From CBDANO01 sp965197665 (GTDB taxonomy: Bacteria > Chloroflexota > Dehalococcoidia > Lucifugimonadales > UBA3495), in NCBI GenBank assembly GCA_965197665.1, contig CBDANO010000005.1, positions 1,178,001-1,242,000 of the forward strand: a DNA stretch of 64,000 nt. Reading direction: 5' to 3'. Of the stretch, positions 1 through 8,103 are shown one piece after another; position 1 is the first letter of the stretch, and the number at the start of each line of letters is the position of its first letter. The notes beneath the pieces were generated by a model, which was not told the DNA's origin, ran no database searches, and saw nothing but the letters and a program-made list of their open reading frames with translations. The position numbers and the translations under genes are program-made.

Positions 1-897
1 GTGGCGGAGGCTGGAATTATAGCCCACCGGCGCCATGTAGTCCCGCGGCAGGGGTACGGCGCCGACGCCGACGTTTCCGAGCAAGAAACCTTTGCCCGCC
101 TCCCGGGCTTTTTCGTCGGTGTCTTGCACGTGGACTCGCACCAAGTAGCCAAAGTGTTCCGGGCCCGACTCATAGCCGTGTTCTCGGGCGGTTTCGGCAT
201 AAACGTCCATCATGTCCGTGGTAACGCCGGGGTCGGTCTCGAGAAACATGTACGGATAGCGGCGTTCCGCACACCACTGGAGGGTGTCCGGGCTGCCCAG
301 CCCCGGAATCCAGACCGGCGGGTGAGGCTTTTGCAACGGCGCAACGAAGGGGTTGACTACCCGGAAGTGGTAGTGCTTGCCTTCCCAGCGAAAAGGCCCC
401 GGAGTGGTCCAAGCCTTTATCACCAAGTCATGGGCCTCTTCGAAACGCTCTCGATTGAACAAAGGGTTGGTGTTGGTAGCAAGGCTTTCTATGCCGGTGC
501 CCCGGACGAAACCCGACACCAAACGCCCCTTGGAAATCATGTCGATTTCCGCCAGCTCCTCGGCCAACCGGATGGGATTATCGAAGATGGGCAGCGGGTT
601 GCCCAGAAGGACGATCTTGGATTTCTTGGTGATGCGGGCCAGGATTGCGGCTTCCAAGTTCATGGTGGAACCAAGGCAAGTAGGGGTATTGTGGTGCTCA
701 TTTAGCATCAACCCGTCAAAGCCCACCTCTTCCGAATACTCGTATTCGTCCAAGTGCTCGTTGTATATCCGGGACCCCACTTCAGGGTCGAAGTGGGAGT
801 TGGAAAAAGTCAGACGCACCGCGCTGTTGACGCTGTTGCGGACGTCCCGCTCGGTGTAGTTGACGTAGGCCCGCTCGGTAAACCGCATCAAGAACAT
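1..897 (-). CDS. LLM-class flavin-dependent oxidoreductase (C-terminus off the window edge)
   Basis: The reading frame is open from an ATG at 897 to the left edge of the window, giving 299 codons without a stop, so the C-terminus is missing. A Shine-Dalgarno GGAGG lies just upstream of the start. The protein shows the luciferase-like (bacterial luciferase / alkanesulfonate monooxygenase) pattern: an early EVGFDGLMLNEHH stretch, then KIVLLGNPLP and DMISKGRLVSGFVRG, and a later PVWIPGLGSP segment. The family uses reduced FMN or F420 to oxygenate or reduce small organic substrates. The substrate cannot be read from sequence. It is one of three such paralogues in the window, the others being near 34 kb and 48 kb. 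Confidence 0.88.
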   Translation of the reverse strand, partial: MFLMRFTERAYVNYTERDVRNSVNSAVRLTFSNSHFDPEVGSRIYNEHLDEYEYSEEVGFDGLMLNEHHNTPTCLGSTMNLEAAILARITKKSKIVLLGNPLPIFDNPIRLAEELAEIDMISKGRLVSGFVRGTGIESLATNTNPLFNRERFEEAHDLVIKAWTTPGPFRWEGKHYHFRVVNPFVAPLQKPHPPVWIPGLGSPDTLQWCAERRYPYMFLETDPGVTTDMMDVYAETAREHGYESGPEHFGYLVRVHVQDTDEKAREAGKGFLLGNVGVGAVPLPRDYMAPVGYNSSLRH

Positions 898-1339
898 GGA
901 ACACCTCCGGCAATTCCAATAGAAGAGTCTATGCAAGAGCCTGCAATCGGCCGGTCCACCACACCCCGGGGAAATCCATCGCCCGCCGGGCTTGCCCGGC
1001 CCGTCTCCGGTCAGCGAATGGCAGCCCACGGCCCCGGACGGGACACGTCGTTGGCGGCGCGCCCTATTGTGGCCCAGTTGAGCCGCCAACTCAATAGCTC
1101 AGACACGCGCCTTCAGGGACCCGTAACGAGGACTCCCGTCGATCATCCTACTAGCGGCGCTATCCGGGGTCAAGGATTCATGGACGCGGCTTCGAACTTG
1201 CCACGAGGCAACGCCTGGACTAGTATTAGCGGCAGTCAAGGCACTGTTGCGCGTCAGAGCCGAAAGATTGGGCCGGGTCCCAGGTCGGCACTAGGAGCCG
1301 GCTCTGTAACTTTACCGGCCGGCGAAGGAGTTTCGTAGC
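898..1339. other. intergenic region between divergent genes
   Basis: This 442-base stretch separates the minus-strand monooxygenase from the plus-strand reductase and must hold both promoters. I see no clear -35/-10 pair, no RNA gene and no protein-like frame. The long plus-strand open frame crossing it has no recognisable composition or motif. Confidence 0.5.
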
Positions 1340-2389
1340 TTGGGCATGAAGATAGGCATCATGGGCGCCGGCGCTTTGGGCAGCTACGTTGGGGCCTTCC
1401 TGGCCAGGGAAGGCGAGGACGTCACACTGGTCGATATGTGGCCGGAGCACGTGGACGCAATCCAGAATAGGGGCTTGCGGGCCAGCGGCAGCCAGGGAGA
1501 CTTCACGGTACCCGTGCGGGCCTTGCACATCACCAACGGCCAAGCTATCCGAGAGCCATTCGATGTCGCGCTAATTTCCGTCAAGTCCTACGACACCGAG
1601 TGGGCGACCCACTTCATCAAGCGGTACGTGGCACCCCTAGGATTTTTCGTTTCTCTCCAGAACTGCTGGAATGACCCGTTGATCGGCAACATCGTGGGCA
1701 ACAGCCGTGAAGTCGGCTGTATCGCGTCGCATATTGAAGTCGCTTTGTGGGAGCCGGGCCACGTAACGCGGGGCGGCGCGGTGGGCCGAGACTCGGGTCA
1801 CCACGTATTCCGAGTTGGCGAGCAGGACGGCCGGACCACCCCGCGCGTCGAAGACCTTGCCAGGCTGCTGAACGCTATCGACGGATCCTACGCCACCGAC
1901 AATCTCTGGGGGGAGCGTTGGGCCAAGCTGTGCCAAAACTCCATGGGTAACGCCATCTCCGCCATGTCGGGGCTCGGCTCCCAGGACATGGCCCAAGACC
2001 CCCGCTGCCGGTTGATTCGAGTCCACCTGGCCAAGGAAGCGGCGAAGGTAGGCTTGGCCATGGGCTTGAAGGTGGTGGATGTGAACGGCCATCCAGCCGC
2101 CGCATGGGCCGACGCCGACCGGGGAGACGTGTTCGAGGAACTGGATGACCACTTGAGGAACCACGGGGGGCGTACCAACTGGCTGGCCTCTATGGCCCAA
2201 GACGTCAAGAAAGGACGCCGCACCGAGATCGACCAGATGAACGGGCTGGTATCCGCCAAAGGACTGGAAGTGTCCGTTCCCACGCCCTTCAACGACGCTA
2301 TCGTCGACACCATGCACCGCATCGACGACGGGTCTCTAGCTCCGGGGCCGGCCAACGTGGAGCGCATTCTAAGCGCCGTCGGCCGGTAG
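1340..2389 (+). CDS. ketopantoate reductase family (ApbA/PanE-like) oxidoreductase
   Basis: The product is about 349 residues with an N-terminal Rossmann nucleotide-binding motif, GIMGAGALGSYVGA, at residues 6-19. The segment ALISVKSYDT carries the Lys expected at the end of the nucleotide-binding region of the family. A C-terminal helical domain follows, with the typical EIDQMNGLVS segment. These features fit the 2-dehydropantoate 2-reductase superfamily, which reduces 2-keto acids with NADPH. No pantothenate genes are nearby, so a catabolic role on another branched 2-oxo acid is as likely as PanE itself. The TTG at 1340 is preferred because AAGGAG at 1325-1330 sits 9 bases upstream; the ATG at 1346 would be 15 bases away. 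Confidence 0.82.
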   Translation: MGMKIGIMGAGALGSYVGAFLAREGEDVTLVDMWPEHVDAIQNRGLRASGSQGDFTVPVRALHITNGQAIREPFDVALISVKSYDTEWATHFIKRYVAPLGFFVSLQNCWNDPLIGNIVGNSREVGCIASHIEVALWEPGHVTRGGAVGRDSGHHVFRVGEQDGRTTPRVEDLARLLNAIDGSYATDNLWGERWAKLCQNSMGNAISAMSGLGSQDMAQDPRCRLIRVHLAKEAAKVGLAMGLKVVDVNGHPAAAWADADRGDVFEELDDHLRNHGGRTNWLASMAQDVKKGRRTEIDQMNGLVSAKGLEVSVPTPFNDAIVDTMHRIDDGSLAPGPANVERILSAVGR

Positions 2390-2496
2390 CTTATGAAATG
2401 CAGCTATAGCCGGCAGGTTGGAAAACTTAGGGTGTGGACCAACGCCTAAGTCCCCGCTTACCTGCGGCTGAATGAGGCTAAGCAAGGAGGCCCCCT

Positions 2497-2967
2497 GTGT
2501 TCATAAAAGTGGAGCCCGCGGACTTCTTCATGTACCGGGTGAATCTGATCTTCGACACGGAGAGCCCGGACTCGGAGGACCAAGAAGTAAGGGACTACTT
2601 GGTGCAAAACGAGCTGGAACCCAAGTACCGCAATGCCGACGAGTACGAAGGCCGCCAGTGCGAACTGATGCTGTTTGGCGGCTGTTACTTGGGACGGCAT
2701 TTGCAGAGCATCGGCCAGATACAGCGGAACGCGGTCGAGGTTGAAGTGCTTACCGCCGAAATAGAACGGCATCTCCAGTCAGTTGAGGGGGCACCCCGGC
2801 CCGACGCTGAGGAACTGGGTCAAGAAGCCATGGCGCGGCTGGTCCAGGAATTTCACCACGAGTCGTCCTTCCAAACAAATGAGAAGGGTGAGATATACGC
2901 GGCTTTGGATGAAGCCGCCGTGATTGACGCGGCCCGGCGCCTGGCTATAGGGTCCCAACCGGACTAG
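2497..2967 (+). CDS. hypothetical protein, 156 aa
   Basis: I do not recognise this protein. It starts at a GTG with a strong AAGGAGG at 2484-2490, six bases upstream, which supports it being translated. It is acidic and soluble with no signal peptide or membrane segment. The N-terminal half (residues 1-85) looks mixed alpha/beta, with the phrase MLFGGCYLG near residue 58. The C-terminal half is helical and charged and ends in DEAAVIDAARRLAIG. It is separated from the tRNA-Gly gene by about 80 bases and shows no operon link with its neighbours. The function is unknown. Confidence 0.7.
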   Translation: MFIKVEPADFFMYRVNLIFDTESPDSEDQEVRDYLVQNELEPKYRNADEYEGRQCELMLFGGCYLGRHLQSIGQIQRNAVEVEVLTAEIERHLQSVEGAPRPDAEELGQEAMARLVQEFHHESSFQTNEKGEIYAALDEAAVIDAARRLAIGSQPD

Positions 2968-3048
2968 GGTGGGTCGCAATGTCTTGACCGGGAACCTTGC
3001 GTTGAGGCGGTCCGGGAGACTTGAGAGGCCAAATTGGGAGCTTTTGAT

Positions 3049-3122
3049 TGGAGCGGGCGATGGGAATCGAACCCACATAGCTAGCTTGGAAGGCTAGAGC
3101 TCTACCACTGAGCTACGCCCGC
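3049..3122 (-). tRNA. tRNA-Gly (anticodon TCC)
   Basis: Read on the minus strand, the acceptor arms GCGGGCG and CGCCCGC pair fully. The D arm is GCTCAGTGGTAGAGC, the anticodon stem CTAGC/GCTAG encloses the loop CTTCCAA, and the T arm carries GGTTCGATTCC. The anticodon is TCC, decoding GGA/GGG glycine codons. The 3' CCA is encoded in the DNA (3051-3049). A TATAAT lies upstream on the minus strand at 3151-3146, about 23 bases before the mature 5' end, and is a plausible -10 box. Confidence 0.97.
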
Positions 3123-3469
3123 TAATTGGACCGGCCTCTCACTCAATTATAAATCCATACTCCCGTGGCTTGCCAGACCGGAAAGGAGGACGCCCCCGTC
3201 CCTGGGCAACCACAAGGGATTGCCCATAAAACCCGCGGCGGTCCCGCCGCAACGACTCCGGCCAACCAGCATTCGCGCCCACCCACCCGCCATTGCCATG
3301 AAAATACCGTTTTCGTCCTTCGCGCGGGCCGCGAATCGGGGAATATATTGCACGGCCGCCGGGGATTGACTTTCCGCCCAACCTGTTCGACATTAAAGGC
3401 GCTTGCGGCCGGCCCGCGAGTAATTCGCACGCAATTACTAACGAAGTCATTCGCAAGGGGAGGAAAACC
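3123..3469. other. intergenic region with a hairpin and a dispersed-repeat fragment
   Basis: This 347-base spacer between tRNA-Gly and the RidA gene has no convincing coding frame. It contains a small palindrome at 3204-3225 (GGGCAA paired with TTGCCC) and, at 3291-3326, a fragment of the intergenic repeat family also found near 12.3, 27.8 and 49.1 kb. Confidence 0.6.
3291..3326 (+). repeat. dispersed intergenic repeat family 1, internally deleted copy
   Basis: The stretch begins with ATTGCCATGAAAATA and continues into CCGTTTTCGTCCTTCGCG. The first part matches one end and the second part the middle of the composite element at 12281-12447, read in reverse complement. This copy therefore looks like the same element with the intervening bases lost. 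Confidence 0.6.
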
Positions 3470-3859
3470 ATGTCGATAGTCAGACGAGACTACCCGGATA
3501 TTGCGCCTCAAGGCCCTACCTTCAGCCGGGGCGTGCGCAGCGGGAACTGGTTGTTCGTTGCCGGTTGTACCGCCCGGGGCACCGGCGCCCAAGGCGGGCC
3601 GTTGATGGACCAGTTGCGGGTCACTCTGGACAAGGTTACCCGGATCGTGGCGGCGGAAGGCGGCGCGCCTTCCAACATCGTCAAGATCACTACCTTTGTA
3701 ACCAGCATCCCCGATTGGCGGGCCCACGACGCGGAAGGCCAAGCCTTGTTCCAAGAATTCTTCAAGGGAGAATACCCGGCCAATACCTTGGTGGAGATTG
3801 GCGCGCTGGCCGAGCCGGGGCTGGACGTGGAAATCGAAGCGACGGCGGACCTTGGGTGA
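3470..3859 (+). CDS. RidA family (YjgF/UK114) enamine/imine deaminase-like protein
   Basis: At 129 residues this is the normal length of a RidA-type protein. It has the early SRGVRSGNWLFVAGC strand, the central helix with DQLRVTLDKV, the ITTFVTSIPDW strand, and a C-terminal NTLVEIGALAEPGLDVEIEA. RidA proteins hydrolyse reactive 2-aminoacrylate enamines; relatives in catabolic clusters deaminate other imines. The canonical substrate-binding Arg of archetypal RidA (in the segment usually reading RxxVEV) appears as NTLVEI here, so this is probably one of the Rid1-7 subfamilies rather than archetypal RidA. Its ATG follows a GGGGAGGA ribosome-binding site. It is convergent with the molybdoenzyme operon downstream. 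Confidence 0.85.
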   Translation: MSIVRRDYPDIAPQGPTFSRGVRSGNWLFVAGCTARGTGAQGGPLMDQLRVTLDKVTRIVAAEGGAPSNIVKITTFVTSIPDWRAHDAEGQALFQEFFKGEYPANTLVEIGALAEPGLDVEIEATADLG

Positions 3860-3883
3860 ACCTAAGTATTCCAGTCCGCGAGG

Positions 3884-6196
3884 TCAAGCGTCCGCGCCGG
3901 TTAAGCCCTTTGCCCACTCCCTCACGTGGTTGGGACTAAGGGGCAATGTCGTCACTCGATATCCGAGGGCGTTGGCGACGGCGTTGGCCAGTGTAGCTCC
4001 GGTGGCCAAAATCGACCCTTCCCCGGCGCCCTTGACGCCCAGCGGGTTCAGTGGTGAAGGGGCTTCTTCCAAGATCACACTCTCGATGTTGGGTACGTCG
4101 ACGCTGGTGGGAAGTAGGTAGTCCATCAGAGTTCCGGCCTGCAACTGCCCGTCTTCGCTGTACACCAGTTCTTCCAGGATGGTCCCTCCAATGCCTTGGA
4201 CCGCGCCTCCGACGGACTGCCCGTGCATCGTAAGCGGATTGATGCAGCGTCCCACGTCTTCCACAACCACGTATTTGAGAATATCGATCTTGCCGGTTTC
4301 CGGGTCCACGGCCACGTGGGCGGCGTGGGTGCCATAGGCATAGGTCCAGTCCTCGACCCGAAAGTACTCGGTGGCTTCCAAACCCGCCGTGTTATCGTAG
4401 CCGGCGGCAGTCTTGGCCAGCCTGGCTACATCGGAGAGGCCGAGGAGCGGCCCTTCGCCGTTTTTGCGTTGTACGCCCCCGCTCCGCATTTCCAGGTTGC
4501 CCGGCTCCGCGTCCAAGTACCCGGCGGCGACATCCAGGATGCGGGCCTGAAGGGTCTGAGCGGCCAGATGAATGGCGCTGCCCGCCATCACCGTGGCCCT
4601 GCTGCCGAAGGTGCCGATGCTTTGGGGCATGTAGTCCGTGCTGCCGTGGAATACTCGAATGCTTTCCAGGGGTGCGCCCAAGCTTTCGGCGCAGATTTGG
4701 GCCATGACGGTCTCGTGGCCCTGCCCCAAGGTGGAAATGCCCAGATATAATTCGATTAGGCCGTCCTCCAGGACCACAATCCTGGCGCCTTCGTAGGGGC
4801 CGAAGCCGGTCGGCTCGACGTAGCTAGCAATTCCGACGCCGTGATACTTGCCGTCGTCGCCTTTGCCCAAGCGTCGTTTTAGATCCCGGTAACCTATTTG
4901 CTCCACCGCTCTGGAAAAGGCCGAAGGGTAGTCGCCGCTGTCGTATACGGTATTGCTGCCGTCGACCCGCGTCACGCCGACGGTATAGGGCATCTCCGAG
5001 GGCTGGATCAAGTTCTTCAGCCGGACATCCACCGGGTCCAGTCCCAGGTCCTCGGCAACCATGTCCAGCAGCCGCTCCCTGATGAAGCATCCCTCGTACA
5101 TGCCCGGGGCCCGGTAAGTGCCGGTGCCCGTCTTGTTGGTCATCACGCAGTTGATACTGGCTTCGTAGGCCGGCACCCGGTACGGCCCGGTCAAGAAGGC
5201 CGCCGTCAAAGCGGGGACCACGCAGCCGTGGGTCCGAACGTATCCGCCCATGTCCCCGTAGATCGCGGCGCGGAGGCCTAGGAGAGTGCCGTCCCGCTTG
5301 GCGGCCACCTCCACTTCGCACGACACCTCCCGTGAGTGGTTCGACGAAATCAGGTGTTCCAACCGGTCCTCGACCCACTTCACCGGTTGGCCCAGCTTCA
5401 TCGCGGCAAAGGGAATCAGGAAGTCCTCCGGGTAGAACTCTCCCCGTATGCCGAAGCCTCCCCCCACGTCCGGCTCGATGAAGTGAATCTTTTCTTCGGG
5501 GATATCCAGATGAGAGGACAGAATTGCTCTATTGAAGTGCGGCACCTTGGTGGGGCCCCACACCGTGACGTCGCCGCTTTCGGCGTCGAAGTCGGCAATC
5601 AGTCCCCGGGTCTCCATAGGGTTGCCGGTGTGGCGGTTGGTCTTGAACCGCTCTTTCCGCGTGTACTCCGCGTTGCGAAATACCGCGTCGGTATCTCCTG
5701 TAGAGATGGTGGTGTGGCCGGCCAAGTTGCTGCCGGCGGCCTCGTGGACCACCACTCGGTCCTTCAAGGACTGGTCCATGTCGACCAGCACCGGCAGAGG
5801 CTCGTAGGTTACTTGCACCGCCTCCAAAGCGTCCTCGGCCAGGTACTTGCTGTCCGCCACTACTACCGCCACGGGTTCGCCGGCATAACGGACCTTGTCT
5901 CGCGCCAAGGGAAGTTGAAGATACTCTTCCAAGCCGGATAGGGCGAAGACCCTGACAGGAATGGGCTTGGCCAAGGACGCTATGTCTTCAAAGGTGTAGA
6001 CGGCGCGGACCCCGGGGATAGCCAGCACCCCGCTGCCGTCGATAGCGGCGATTCGCGCGTGGGCGTGAGGGCTGCGCAGGATGGCCGCGTGCAGCATGCC
6101 TGGAAATTTCAGGTCATCAACGTACTGGCCTCTTCCGGTCAAGAAACGTACGTCTTCTTTTCGACGCACCGGGACCCCGATGTATTGCTGCTCCAT
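3884..6196 (-). CDS. xanthine dehydrogenase family molybdopterin-binding large subunit
   Basis: The 770-residue product has the two-domain layout of CoxL/XdhB-type subunits. The N-terminal a/b-hammerhead domain (about residues 10-120) includes GRGQYVDD and LRSPHAHARI. The molybdopterin cytosine dinucleotide-binding domain contains GGGFGIRGEFYPED, GTYRAPGMYE, GQGHETVMAQ and the C-terminal GVKGAGEGS, whose Glu is the family's catalytic base. The motif aligned with the CO dehydrogenase active-site loop reads YRAPG, not the AYXCSFR of form I CoxL, so CO oxidation is unlikely and an aldehyde or N-heterocycle hydroxylase is a better guess. It is the last gene of the minus-strand trio, 199 bases after the 2Fe-2S subunit. 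Its start is supported by CCGGAG upstream. Confidence 0.92.
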   Translation of the reverse strand: MEQQYIGVPVRRKEDVRFLTGRGQYVDDLKFPGMLHAAILRSPHAHARIAAIDGSGVLAIPGVRAVYTFEDIASLAKPIPVRVFALSGLEEYLQLPLARDKVRYAGEPVAVVVADSKYLAEDALEAVQVTYEPLPVLVDMDQSLKDRVVVHEAAGSNLAGHTTISTGDTDAVFRNAEYTRKERFKTNRHTGNPMETRGLIADFDAESGDVTVWGPTKVPHFNRAILSSHLDIPEEKIHFIEPDVGGGFGIRGEFYPEDFLIPFAAMKLGQPVKWVEDRLEHLISSNHSREVSCEVEVAAKRDGTLLGLRAAIYGDMGGYVRTHGCVVPALTAAFLTGPYRVPAYEASINCVMTNKTGTGTYRAPGMYEGCFIRERLLDMVAEDLGLDPVDVRLKNLIQPSEMPYTVGVTRVDGSNTVYDSGDYPSAFSRAVEQIGYRDLKRRLGKGDDGKYHGVGIASYVEPTGFGPYEGARIVVLEDGLIELYLGISTLGQGHETVMAQICAESLGAPLESIRVFHGSTDYMPQSIGTFGSRATVMAGSAIHLAAQTLQARILDVAAGYLDAEPGNLEMRSGGVQRKNGEGPLLGLSDVARLAKTAAGYDNTAGLEATEYFRVEDWTYAYGTHAAHVAVDPETGKIDILKYVVVEDVGRCINPLTMHGQSVGGAVQGIGGTILEELVYSEDGQLQAGTLMDYLLPTSVDVPNIESVILEEAPSPLNPLGVKGAGEGSILATGATLANAVANALGYRVTTLPLSPNHVREWAKGLTGADA

Positions 6197-6395
6197 TTCG
6201 TCTCCGGTTTACAAAAGCAATAGCGGTGATTATTTGTTAGTTGGTCGGTTGACGCCGGGACGAGGGGAACCAGGACTAAGCTGCTCCGCACCCTCTGCCC
6301 GTGGGCTCATTCCCTCGGGCTCCCCTCGACGGAGCGGCGACGGAGGTTAAGGCGCGGCGGTCCTAGTCGGGGATTAGAGCATCGAAGAAGGAATG

Positions 6396-6872
6396 CTAAG
6401 AGTAGTTCCCCCGGCTCGTTTGCAGGATTGCTTGGACGATAGGAGCGTAGCCGGTGCAACGGCAAATATTCCCGGAGATGGCCTCCCGGACTTGCTCCTC
6501 GGTAGGATGGGGCGTATCCCGAAGAAAGGCGGTGGCCGTCATCAGAAATCCCGGAGTGCAAAAGCCGCACTGGAGAGCATGGTTATCTTGGAAGGCCGAC
6601 TGAAGGGGGTTCAACCGCTCCCCTTCGGCTAGGCCCTCGACCGTGGACAGGTCGGCGCCGTCCGCCTGCACCGCCAGCATGAGGCACGAGCGGACAGCAT
6701 CGCCGTTGAACAAAACAGTACACGCTCCACACATGCCGTGCTCGCATCCCAAGTGGGTGCCGGTCAGGTCCAACTCGTGGCGAAGGAAGTCCGCTAGGGT
6801 CAGCCTCACTTCGACGGTGCGCTCGTATTCTTGGCCGTTGACCCTCAACCTGATGCTCCGCGTTGAACTCAT
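6396..6872 (-). CDS. (2Fe-2S)-binding subunit of a xanthine dehydrogenase family enzyme
   Basis: This 158-residue protein carries the two iron-sulfur clusters that pass electrons from the molybdenum site to FAD. The plant-type ferredoxin domain has GCEHGMCGACTV followed by a further Cys in RSCLML. The C-terminal four-helix domain has CGFCTPG and NICRCTGY. All eight expected cysteines are present. Its ATG overlaps the stop of the FAD subunit in an ATGA arrangement, with AAGGAG seven bases upstream, so translation of the two is coupled. Confidence 0.95.
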   Translation of the reverse strand: MSSTRSIRLRVNGQEYERTVEVRLTLADFLRHELDLTGTHLGCEHGMCGACTVLFNGDAVRSCLMLAVQADGADLSTVEGLAEGERLNPLQSAFQDNHALQCGFCTPGFLMTATAFLRDTPHPTEEQVREAISGNICRCTGYAPIVQAILQTSRGNYS

Positions 6873-7753
6873 GTTGCGGCTCCTTCTTTGGCCCGGCTAA
6901 GGGCTGCCGCCACCGCTCTTCGGGCCACCACCCCGCCAACCTCCTTGCGGTATTCCGAAGAGGCATGGATGTCGGAGGGCGGGTCCACCGTTTCCGCCAC
7001 GGCTTTCGCGACTCCCTCAAGGGTTTGGTTGTCGACTTTTTCTCCCAACAAAGCTTCTTCGGCCCGCCTCACCCGGACCGGAGTACCGCCGACAGCGAAC
7101 AAAGTTACTCGCGCGCCGCTGCAGCTACCGTTGGCGTCCAGGCGGAGCAGCGCCATAGCCCCCACTAAAGCGAAGTCCCCCGCCCGGCGGCAAACTTCCT
7201 CGGTGCCCCATCCCCAACCGCCGTCTAGGGGTGGGACCCGGACCTGGGTCAAAAGCTCGCCCGGTTCCAGGGCCGTGGTCAGATAGCCGATGAAAAAGTC
7301 CTCGGCGGCTACCACTCGCTCGCCGACGGACCCGGCGAGCACTATTTCAGCTTCGAGGGTGACGCCGGCGGCAGGCAACTCCGCCGCCGGGTCCGCGTGG
7401 GTGAGGCTGCCCCCAACCGTACCCCGGTTCCGCGTCGGGAAGTGACCGATGAGGGGTAGAGCCTCTGCCAGTAGCGGGCAATGCTGCTGGACCGCGGCCG
7501 ACCGTTCGGCGGTCCGCTGCCGGGTCAGGGCACCGACGCGAAGCTCGCCGGCGGCAGTGGATGAAATATAGTCCAACTCACTGATCCGGTTGATGTCGAC
7601 GATTACCTCGGGACGTACCAGCCGCATGTTCAATAGGGGCATCAGGCTCTGGCCTCCCGCCAAAACCTTGGCTTCCAGCCCGTACCGGTCCAACAAGGCC
7701 GTTGCTTCAGCCACCGTGTCAGGGGAAAAATACTCAAACTTCGGCGGTTTCAT
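6869..7753 (-). CDS. FAD-binding subunit of a xanthine dehydrogenase family enzyme
   Basis: The 294-residue protein resembles CoxM/XdhC-type FAD subunits. It has the N-terminal AGGQSLMPLLNMR motif at about residues 32-44 and the second FAD motif in NRGTVGGSLTHADPAAELP, followed by the C-terminal CO_deh_flav domain with EEALLGEKVD. It is the first gene of the minus-strand operon FAD - 2Fe-2S - molybdopterin subunit. The three together make a complete heterotrimeric molybdenum hydroxylase. No maturation genes (coxDEF-like or mobA-like) are visible within the window. Confidence 0.94.
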   Translation of the reverse strand: MKPPKFEYFSPDTVAEATALLDRYGLEAKVLAGGQSLMPLLNMRLVRPEVIVDINRISELDYISSTAAGELRVGALTRQRTAERSAAVQQHCPLLAEALPLIGHFPTRNRGTVGGSLTHADPAAELPAAGVTLEAEIVLAGSVGERVVAAEDFFIGYLTTALEPGELLTQVRVPPLDGGWGWGTEEVCRRAGDFALVGAMALLRLDANGSCSGARVTLFAVGGTPVRVRRAEEALLGEKVDNQTLEGVAKAVAETVDPPSDIHASSEYRKEVGGVVARRAVAAALSRAKEGAAT

Positions 7754-8103
7754 TGTCCGTATCCAGCGCCGGGCCAGCCGGTGTGAAATATGTCAAAGAC
7801 CACACCGTCAGGACCGGCCCGCAGGCATGTCTAATTCTTCAAAGTAAGGATAAAAAGGCTGAGCCGGCCAGGAACTGGAACCCGACCGGAGTAAGCGGCC
7901 CGATCATGGAGACAGAGTATAAACACGGCCCGACTCAAGCGCAAGCAAGGCCGACTAAGGGGGTGTACCCGGCTAAGGTCCTAGCCTGGGCGGCCTCCCG
8001 AATCGGCGTCCTCGGAGCGATTGAATCCCGGGAGCCGTATCAAATCGTATAGTAGCCGGGTATTATCTTAGAATCAGACGGGAACGACGCAACTTTTCTT
8101 GTC
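7754..8103. other. divergent intergenic region
   Basis: This 350-base region separates the minus-strand molybdoenzyme operon from the plus-strand DUF3179 gene. A TATTAT at about 8061 could be a -10 box for the plus-strand gene but has no good -35. On the minus strand TTTGACA occurs near 7795 without a matching -10. No coding or RNA gene was found. Confidence 0.45.

Noticed and set aside
754..1338. Plus-strand open frame of 194 codons upstream of the ketopantoate-reductase-like gene
   Set aside because: It overlaps the antisense monooxygenase and the divergent spacer, is Pro/Arg-rich and has no domain signature.
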